Positions 7,203 through 12,011 of a DNA stretch of 12,011 bases are shown here, piece by piece. The stretch is from a bacterium (GTDB lineage Bacteria; Spirochaetota; JAHITG01): NCBI GenBank assembly GCA_028711675.1, contig JAQTRT010000065.1, positions 1-12,011 on the forward strand, in the 5' to 3' direction. The notes under the pieces are model-generated. The model did no database searches. It worked only from the letters and a program-made list of their open reading frames with translations, and was not told the origin of the DNA. Within the stretch, counting starts at the first letter, position 1; every line of letters starts with the position of its first letter. The position numbers and the translations under genes are program-made.

Positions 7203-9011
7203 ATGATCATCTGGGATTTATTCAGGCCTATCCGGGGTCCATCACGGATTATCCCCTGCGGCTTGATTTTCTTTTTCAGTCTCGTTCTCTGCACAAGCGG
7301 CTTGTCCCAGCCTTCCCAGGTCCATCTGACCTGGCAGAATGATACCGGAACGTCCGTAACCGTGAACTTCCGTTCGGGTTCCTCGGACGGACGCGTGGAA
7401 TACGGTCCTTCCCTGGTTTACGGTTCTGTCCGGTCCGTGACAGGGACGTCTTATGCTGATTCCTATATCCACCATATTGAACTGACAGGCCTGGCAGCCG
7501 GTACGGTTTATCACTACCGGTGCGGGAATCCGTCTGACGGCTGGAGCCAGGACTATACCTTTAAAACATCCTCGACACCGGATACTCCTTTTATTTTCGG
7601 GGCTTTCAGCGACAGCCAGAACCAGACCAATGTGAGACGTACGATCAAGAACAGCCTGAAAACATTCAGCCCGGATTTCTGTTTCCTCGCAGGAGATTCC
7701 GTTGATACGGGAACGAACCAGTCTCTTTGGGATAAATGGTTCTCCACCATGCAGGACCTGTCCGCCGTTTCACCCATCATGACGTGCCTGGGAAACCATG
7801 AAGAGAACAGTTACCGGTATTATGACCAGTTCAGCCTGCCCGGGAACGGTGTTGAATCCGGATATTTCAGCGAATCCTATTATTCTTTTAATTATAATAA
7901 TGCTCATTTTATCTGCCTTTACACGGATATGGACCAGATGGGGCTCCAGAAAACATGGCTTTCCAACGATCTTCGAACCGCGGCGGATGACCCTGATATC
8001 CAGTGGAAATTCGTTTATTTCCACAAACCTGTTTATACATGGGCTGCGGGCCATACTCCCAATACCAATGCCCAGCGGTACTGGGTTCCTTTATTCGAGC
8101 AATACAGGGTGGACATGGTCTTCTCAGGCCATAATCATCTTTATGAAGAGAGCAATCCCATAAAAGCCGGGGTCCGGACAACGGAACAGCTGGGCGGGGT
8201 CCGTTATATCACGATGGGAGGTTCAGGCGGGTCCCTTGTTTCACCAGGAGCGACCAATTCCCTCCTGGCTTACACGGTATCCGTGCATCATCACTGTCTG
8301 GCCAATATCACCGGAGGCCAGCTTGTTTTTCAGGCTAAATATACCAACGGCAATACATTCCGTACGATCAGTATCACCAAGTCTACCTCACCGGTCCTTT
8401 CCGGGATCAGGACTTCGCCTTCCAGCCCCACGTCCGCCGAGGCTATAACGTTTTATGCGGAAGCCTTTGACTTTGACCGGATCAAATGGGTCAAGCTTTA
8501 TTACCGGATCAATAGCGGAAGTTTTTCCGAGGTTTCCATGGTTTTTTCTTCCGGCCGCACATGGTCGTGCAGCATTCCCAAACAGGCCCGTTCGGCCATC
8601 GTGGATTATTATCTGAAAGTTTCGGATAATCTGGATACAACCGCTGTTTATGATAACGCCGGTTCCTATTACCGGTTCATCGTGTCTGATTCAGGTAAGC
8701 TGGAGACAGGAGGATTTTCCCTGACCGGTATTGAACCGGGGAAGGTGTTCTCCCCCGATGCACCTTCCCCGGACAATGAACTGAAGCTTTATGTCAGCTA
8801 TCCCGAGATCAGGAACGCCGCGGCCAGGATCTATAGCGTATCAGGCTCCCTGGTCAGGACACTGCCTTTAAAACGGCTTAACATGAACAGCGGATATTTT
8901 TACTGGAACGGAAGGGATGATAATTCGGTCCCGGGCGGGAACGGCGTTTATATCTACCAGATCGAATGCAGCGGTGATCTCGTGACCGGTACGATCATCA
9001 TGGCCAGGTAA
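7203..9011 (+). CDS. Secreted metallophosphoesterase, purple-acid-phosphatase-like, with FlgD-Ig-like tail
   Basis: It probably removes phosphate from extracellular phosphomonoesters or diesters. An AAGGAA site 8 bases before the ATG supports the start. The N-terminus has basic residues and then the hydrophobic run CGLIFFFSLVLC, a signal peptide ending near residue 35. Residues ~38-125 are a fibronectin-like domain as in purple acid phosphatases (VEYG, LTGLAAGTVYHYR). The metallophosphoesterase core has all five metal-binding blocks: Asp137 (FSDSQ), Asp165 (LAGDSVD), Asn198-His199 (LGNHEE), His274 (YFHKP) and His310/His312 (SGHNH). The Tyr that follows GD in true purple phosphatases is Asp here, so it is probably not a coloured enzyme. 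Residues ~395-495 are an Ig-like domain. Residues 505-602 are a FlgD-Ig-like end, homologous to the ends of the two large glycosidases upstream. The substrate is unknown; phosphorylated mannan is an inference from context. Confidence 0.9.
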   Translation: MIIWDLFRPIRGPSRIIPCGLIFFFSLVLCTSGLSQPSQVHLTWQNDTGTSVTVNFRSGSSDGRVEYGPSLVYGSVRSVTGTSYADSYIHHIELTGLAAGTVYHYRCGNPSDGWSQDYTFKTSSTPDTPFIFGAFSDSQNQTNVRRTIKNSLKTFSPDFCFLAGDSVDTGTNQSLWDKWFSTMQDLSAVSPIMTCLGNHEENSYRYYDQFSLPGNGVESGYFSESYYSFNYNNAHFICLYTDMDQMGLQKTWLSNDLRTAADDPDIQWKFVYFHKPVYTWAAGHTPNTNAQRYWVPLFEQYRVDMVFSGHNHLYEESNPIKAGVRTTEQLGGVRYITMGGSGGSLVSPGATNSLLAYTVSVHHHCLANITGGQLVFQAKYTNGNTFRTISITKSTSPVLSGIRTSPSSPTSAEAITFYAEAFDFDRIKWVKLYYRINSGSFSEVSMVFSSGRTWSCSIPKQARSAIVDYYLKVSDNLDTTAVYDNAGSYYRFIVSDSGKLETGGFSLTGIEPGKVFSPDAPSPDNELKLYVSYPEIRNAAARIYSVSGSLVRTLPLKRLNMNSGYFYWNGRDDNSVPGGNGVYIYQIECSGDLVTGTIIMAR

Positions 9012-9037
9012 TTGATTGTAACGATAAAGAGGGATGG

Positions 9038-9044
9038 ACAGGAT
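9038..9044 (+). repeat. Solo ACAGGAT repeat core
   Basis: This copy of the ACAGGAT core sits in the 125-bp gap between the phosphoesterase and binding-protein genes, followed by a related imperfect GATAAGG-type stretch. It matches the repeat cores at 6132 and 11356. A 7-base match alone is weak; its recurrence in successive gaps is the reason to list it. Confidence 0.3.
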
Positions 9045-9066
9045 TTGCGTGATAAGGAAAAGATAA

Positions 9067-9101
9067 GTAGCGACGGGTCTTTAGACCCGTTGATTTGCTA
9101 C
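9067..9101. repeat. Nested palindromic hairpin, possible dispersed repeat or terminator
   Basis: ACGGGTCT (9073-9080) and AGACCCGT (9083-9090) form a perfect 8-bp stem. An outer GTAGC (9067-9071) pairs with GCTAC (9097-9101) around a bulge on the 3' side. The structure ends 35 bases before the start of the binding-protein gene and is not followed by a T-run. It looks like a REP/MITE-type palindrome, but it could also limit read-through from the phosphoesterase gene. Confidence 0.6.
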
Positions 9102-9122
9102 GGAAGTTGATTGCCGATTTAC

Positions 9123-9128
9123 AGGAGG
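9123..9128 (+). promoter_or_regulatory. Strong ribosome binding site deciding the lipoprotein start
   Basis: A perfect AGGAGG lies 8 bases before the ATG at 9137. It fixes that start over an in-frame upstream alternative at 9095, which would place 14 charged residues before the lipoprotein signal. Confidence 0.85.
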
Positions 9129-9136
9129 ATGAATTG

Positions 9137-10396
9137 ATGAACAGGACAAGAATTTTTTATATGCTTCTCTGTATGGTCTTTCTTTTCCAGTGCGGAAAAA
9201 AGCAGCAGCCGAATGAGCTGCGTTTCAGCGTCTGGGGCGGGGACGTGGAACGCCGGATCTGGATGAAAACCATTGAGGCCTTTGAGAAAGAGTATCCGCG
9301 GATAAAAGTGAACCTGGACGTCATCTCAAGCGGATACCAGGATAAACTCCAGAGCATGCTGGCCTCCGGCACGGCTCCCGATGTTTTTTATGTTGATCAT
9401 TCCTCTTTGTTCTATAATCTGGCAGCCAAGGATATGCTGCTGAACCTTGATCCTTATCTGGAAAAGGATAAGGAGTTTAATATTAATGATTATTTTCCCC
9501 AGGCCCTGGCCATGTTCAGGCTGAACGGTTGCCTGTACGCTTTTCCCAAGGACCTGCATACTTTTGTGGTTTATTATAACAAAGACGTATTTGATGCATC
9601 CGGGATAAAATACCCGGAACCGGGTTGGAACTGGGACCAGTTCCTGGAGATCAGTAAAAAGCTCACAAGAGATGCGGACAAAGACAGCATCAGCGATCAG
9701 ACGGGTTTTCTCTGGGACCCGCGTTACTGGGTCATGCTGGTTCATCAGAATAAGGGAAGGATCTTTGACCTTCCCCGTAAAAGGTCCTTGCTCGGCGATA
9801 AAAAAGTAATCGAGGCCATCAGTTTCCTCAATGACTGCCTGAACAAATACAAGGTCTGCTTCAACCCGAACAGCGTCAAGTATGAAGAGATGAACCAGAT
9901 GTTCGCGCTGGGCCGTATCGCCATGTATATCAGCGGTGTCTGGGTCGGTGCCGAGTTCAGACAGCAGAAATTCAACTGGGATATCGTTCCTCTGCCCAGG
10001 GGAAAAGTAAAAGCAACGGGTCTGGTGGGCTCGGGGTGCGTCATTTATTCTAAAAGCAAACATCCGGAAGAAGCTTATCTGTTCGCCAGGTTCACGGTCC
10101 AGGAGGAGGCGGAGAAGATTTATGCGCAACTCGGCGTTTCCATACCTACTTTAAAATCCGTGGCTTATTCCGGTTCTTTTTTAAACCCGTCCCTGGCGCC
10201 GGCTCATGCGAACGTCTTTCTGGATGAGATTAGATACGGGAAAACAATTGAGTATGACGATTTCATCCAGGGTAAGGAGATTCATGATAACATCATCAAG
10301 CCCGGACTGGACAGGATCTGGTTCGACAAACACGATCCGGGAACCGTCTGCCGGGAGATGGATAAAGCGGTCCAGGCTTTTTTCCCCCGACCGTAA
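9137..10396 (+). CDS. ABC sugar transporter substrate-binding lipoprotein (family 1 SBP)
   Basis: This 419-residue protein has a lipoprotein signal peptide: MNRTR, a hydrophobic stretch, then lipobox LFQC with Cys19 as the lipidation site. Gly at +2 suggests no inner-membrane retention. The mature part follows the extracellular solute-binding family 1 (UgpB/MalE-like) pattern: LRFSVWGGDVERR, an AFEKEYPRIKV strand, MLASGTAPDVFYVD, LYAFPKDLHTFVVYYNKDVF and WNWDQFLEISKKL. Such proteins capture sugars or oligosaccharides and deliver them to MalF/MalG-type permeases. No permease or ATPase gene is in the window, so its partners must lie elsewhere. Its place after the glycosidases suggests capture of mannosides or mannose released by them. 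The ligand cannot be read from sequence. Confidence 0.92.
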   Translation: MNRTRIFYMLLCMVFLFQCGKKQQPNELRFSVWGGDVERRIWMKTIEAFEKEYPRIKVNLDVISSGYQDKLQSMLASGTAPDVFYVDHSSLFYNLAAKDMLLNLDPYLEKDKEFNINDYFPQALAMFRLNGCLYAFPKDLHTFVVYYNKDVFDASGIKYPEPGWNWDQFLEISKKLTRDADKDSISDQTGFLWDPRYWVMLVHQNKGRIFDLPRKRSLLGDKKVIEAISFLNDCLNKYKVCFNPNSVKYEEMNQMFALGRIAMYISGVWVGAEFRQQKFNWDIVPLPRGKVKATGLVGSGCVIYSKSKHPEEAYLFARFTVQEEAEKIYAQLGVSIPTLKSVAYSGSFLNPSLAPAHANVFLDEIRYGKTIEYDDFIQGKEIHDNIIKPGLDRIWFDKHDPGTVCREMDKAVQAFFPRP

Positions 10397-10427
10397 GAAG
10401 CTCAGGAAGGAAGGGTAATTGTATCGT

Positions 10428-10458
10428 TGCGGGCACCGCGGATACCCGTATTTTTTTT
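10428..10458 (+). terminator. Rho-independent terminator after the binding-protein gene
   Basis: TGCGGG (10428-10433) pairs with CCCGTA (10445-10450), including one G-U pair, around an 11-nt loop, and is followed directly by eight Ts (10451-10458). It lies about 30 bases after the stop codon and probably closes the upstream transcription unit. Confidence 0.65.
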
Positions 10459-10484
10459 GACATCTGATTAATAATGGTTATTAT
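10457..10484 (+). promoter_or_regulatory. Sigma-70-type promoter of the cyclophilin gene
   Basis: A perfect -35 TTGACA (10457-10462) is followed by a 16-base spacer and a -10 TATTAT (10479-10484, one mismatch to consensus). Transcription would start near 10491, about 20 bases before the ATG. The -35 overlaps the last two Ts of the preceding terminator. Confidence 0.65.
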
Positions 10485-10511
10485 AAAGTATCTTAATAAA
10501 AGGAGAGTATC

Positions 10512-11351
10512 ATGAATTTGATCAATTTTATCCTGTCCCTGGGCGTAGCCCTTCTGGCTGTGGATATGGTTTCCGGAGCGGACCTGCCGAAAGAAAAAGG
10601 AACCTATGCTATTTTTAATACCTCCAAAGGCACCATCATCGTAAAAATGCTGGAAGAGAAGGCGCCGGTAACAGTGAATAATTTCATCGGTCTGGCTGAG
10701 GGCACGAAAGAATGGACAGACCCGAAGACAGGCAAGAAGCAGAAGAAACCGTTCTTCAACGGTCTGATCTTCCACCGCGTGATAAAGGATTTCATGGTCC
10801 AGGGCGGTTGTCCGGTCGGCAACGGCACAGGCGGGCCCGGGTACGCGTTTGCTGACGAGTGTTATGAGAAAGGGGAACAGGTAAAAGGGAACGTGAACGA
10901 TGAACAGACCGCTATTCTGGTCTGGACCAGGATACTGATCCCGTACCTGAGGCAATACAACGGCAACACGCCCAGCAAGACCGTGAACCAGATCTATAAG
11001 GATGTGACGCTCCAGAAGAACGGCAAGTCCATTTTTGGCAAGACCATTGAGTTTTATCAGAAAGAGACTGGGAACAAAGACCCACTGTATAAACAAGGCA
11101 AGCTCCTTCACGGCGTCAGTTACGGAACGCTCTGCATGGCCAATGCCGGGCCTGATTCGAACGGGTCCCAGTTCTTCATCGTGACCAAGAAGGACGGGTG
11201 CAGCTGGCTGGACGGGAAACATACGGTCTTCGGTGAAGTGGTCAAGGGTATGGAAACAGCCCATGCCATCGAGAACGTGAAGACCGGTGCCAATGACAAG
11301 CCGGTAGAGGATGTTATACTGAAAAGCGTTGAAATAAAGAGAGTGAAATAA
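10512..11351 (+). CDS. Exported cyclophilin-type peptidyl-prolyl cis-trans isomerase with insertion
   Basis: It speeds cis-trans isomerisation at proline bonds, here probably in the periplasm. An AAAAGGAGAG site precedes the ATG. Residues 1-22 (INFILSLGVALLAVDMVSG) form a signal peptide. The cyclophilin fold is intact: IFNTSKGTIIVKM, FHRVIKDFMVQGG with Arg89, Phe94 and Gln97 at the spacing of the catalytic Arg/Phe/Gln, then MANAGPDSNGSQFFIV and WLDGKHTVFGEVV with Trp232. Between the ADE motif (115-116) and LLHGVSYGTL (~198) sits a lysine-rich insertion of about 80 residues, where ordinary single-domain cyclophilins have a short loop. Full length is 279, against ~165-200 for the usual bacterial enzymes. 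It has its own promoter and is probably a housekeeping folding factor unrelated to the sugar genes. Confidence 0.95.
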   Translation: MNLINFILSLGVALLAVDMVSGADLPKEKGTYAIFNTSKGTIIVKMLEEKAPVTVNNFIGLAEGTKEWTDPKTGKKQKKPFFNGLIFHRVIKDFMVQGGCPVGNGTGGPGYAFADECYEKGEQVKGNVNDEQTAILVWTRILIPYLRQYNGNTPSKTVNQIYKDVTLQKNGKSIFGKTIEFYQKETGNKDPLYKQGKLLHGVSYGTLCMANAGPDSNGSQFFIVTKKDGCSWLDGKHTVFGEVVKGMETAHAIENVKTGANDKPVEDVILKSVEIKRVK

Positions 11352-11355
11352 GGGG

Positions 11356-11375
11356 ACAGGATATCAGTATCCTGT
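11356..11375 (+). terminator. ACAGGATA palindrome, weak terminator candidate
   Basis: ACAGGATA (11356-11363) and TATCCTGT (11368-11375) form a perfect 8-bp stem with a TCAG loop, 4 bases after the cyclophilin stop codon. The following bases are T-rich but interrupted (AATTCTTTATATTT). It shares the ACAGGAT core with the repeats at 6132-6220 and 9038, so it may be a repeat that doubles as a terminator. Confidence 0.5.
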
Positions 11376-11445
11376 AATTCTTTATATTTCAGCAGGAAAT
11401 AAAGGGATCTTAGCCGGAACAGCAGTATAAGAAAGTAAAAAGAAG

Positions 11446-11473
11446 TTGAAATCCTGGTTTTTTCCGGTATAAT
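11446..11473 (+). promoter_or_regulatory. Near-consensus sigma-70 promoter of the last gene
   Basis: A -35 TTGAAA (11446-11451), a 16-base spacer and a perfect -10 TATAAT (11468-11473) lie in an AT-rich gap. Transcription would begin near 11480 and leave a leader of about 85 bases before the ATG at 11565. The leader holds a 10-bp palindrome AAAGGCCTTT (11493-11502); I do not recognise a known riboswitch. Confidence 0.65.
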
Positions 11474-11564
11474 ATATAATCAGTCAGCCATAAATATTGA
11501 AGAAAGGCCTTTGTACAGCCGATAATTAAATATATTTTTACGATTCTCTTCTTGATTCAATAGG

Positions 11565-12011
11565 ATGATAAGATTGGAAAACGAAAGAAACGCTTTATCT
11601 GTTCTCTCTTTATTATCAGTCCGGGAAAAAAATATTACATTTAATCCTGTTTTACTTATTTTAATAGTATTAATCCCTCTTCTGCTTTTTGTCCCTTCAG
11701 CTTATCCGGCTAACTCCTATTTTTTAAGTGAAAAATTTAATGCAGCATTACCCCGAAACGGGTGGACTAACGAATTGTATTATGGAAGACTTGGCGCCAT
11801 TGTTTCAACAGCTGAAGGTTCTGACCAGCTATTTAATACATCTGTTACGGGAAAACTTTCTTTCAGGGGCAGCTGCAACAACGGCGGTATTGACAGGAAC
11901 GGATACTGGGTCGGCAAGTGGGTCTGGAACACCAATCATTTTCAGGCTACAGCCGCGAAACCTTTCGGCTGGCAGATCATCAGGGAAAAATGCGACCTTG
12001 ATCCTACTACG
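11565..12011 (+). CDS. Unrecognised secreted protein, 3'-partial
   Basis: An ATG at 11565 opens 149 codons with no stop before the window ends. A TTG at 11574, eight bases after AGGA, is an alternative start. Residues ~29-49 are strongly hydrophobic (PVLLILIVLIPLLLFVPSAY), followed by small residues, so it is a signal peptide with an unusually long N-region of about 28 residues, or else a membrane anchor. The visible mature part is rich in aromatics, Gly and Asn (EKFNAALPRNGWTNELYYG, RNGYWVGKWVWNTNHFQA), which suggests an extracellular beta-sandwich or glycan-binding domain. I cannot assign a family. It may be another exoenzyme of the same mannoside system, but only position suggests that. 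The first ~60 codons are more AT-rich than the genes upstream. Confidence 0.7.
   Translation, partial: MIRLENERNALSVLSLLSVREKNITFNPVLLILIVLIPLLLFVPSAYPANSYFLSEKFNAALPRNGWTNELYYGRLGAIVSTAEGSDQLFNTSVTGKLSFRGSCNNGGIDRNGYWVGKWVWNTNHFQATAAKPFGWQIIREKCDLDPTT

Noticed and set aside
10296..11264. Minus-strand open frame (322 codons) opposite the cyclophilin gene
   Set aside because: It is fully covered by the cyclophilin with intact catalytic motifs, and the antisense frame also crosses the terminator and promoter region.
11480..11564. Riboswitch in the leader of the last gene
   Set aside because: Only a short AAAGGCCTTT palindrome is visible and no known aptamer core is recognisable.
1..12011. CRISPR array, tRNA, rRNA or transposase
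   Set aside because: No regularly spaced repeats, no tRNA-like cloverleaf and no transposase motifs were seen on either strand by eye.

Overview
The window looks like a chromosomal segment of a Gram-negative, probably anaerobic or uncultured-lineage bacterium with roughly balanced GC. All seven genes lie on the + strand. The evidence is a lipoprotein signal with an outer-membrane-type +2 residue, several large multi-domain exoenzymes, and FlgD-Ig-like C-terminal modules of the kind common in Bacteroidetes-like groups and in candidate phyla such as Omnitrophica, Elusimicrobia and relatives. No taxonomic marker is present, so the assignment is an inference.

Layout. (1) 2-2917: the 3' part of a secreted enzyme with two tandem five-bladed beta-propellers of GH130/GH43-like type and a long C-terminal tail. 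(2) 3006-6104: a secreted GH125 exo-alpha-1,6-mannosidase fused to a carbohydrate-binding-like beta-sandwich and the same long tail. (3) 6279-7175: a cytoplasmic GH130 mannoside phosphorylase or mannosidase. (4) 7203-9011: a secreted metallophosphoesterase with an N-terminal fibronectin-like domain and the last module of the shared tail. (5) 9137-10396: a lipoprotein sugar-binding protein of an ABC importer, closed by a good rho-independent terminator. (6) 10512-11351: an exported cyclophilin with an unusual insertion and its own promoter. (7) 11565-12011: the start of an unrecognised secreted protein behind a near-consensus promoter.

Genes 1-5 read as a mannoside-utilisation block. Exoenzymes outside the cytoplasm would trim alpha-1,6-mannan or N-glycan-like material, and the phosphoesterase could remove phosphate decorations. 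The lipoprotein would capture released sugars and the cytoplasmic GH130 would split imported mannosides. The combination GH125 + GH130 + phosphatase parallels yeast-mannan loci of Bacteroides, but here there is no SusC/SusD pair and an ABC-type binding protein instead.

The least explained part is the tail system. Genes 1 and 2 share about 350 collinear residues (FN3-like domain, unnamed middle domain, FlgD-Ig-like end). Gene 4 carries only the final ~99 residues. This looks like an exchangeable export or anchoring cassette on different catalytic heads. Intergenic gaps carry ACAGGAT-type inverted repeats and other hairpins.
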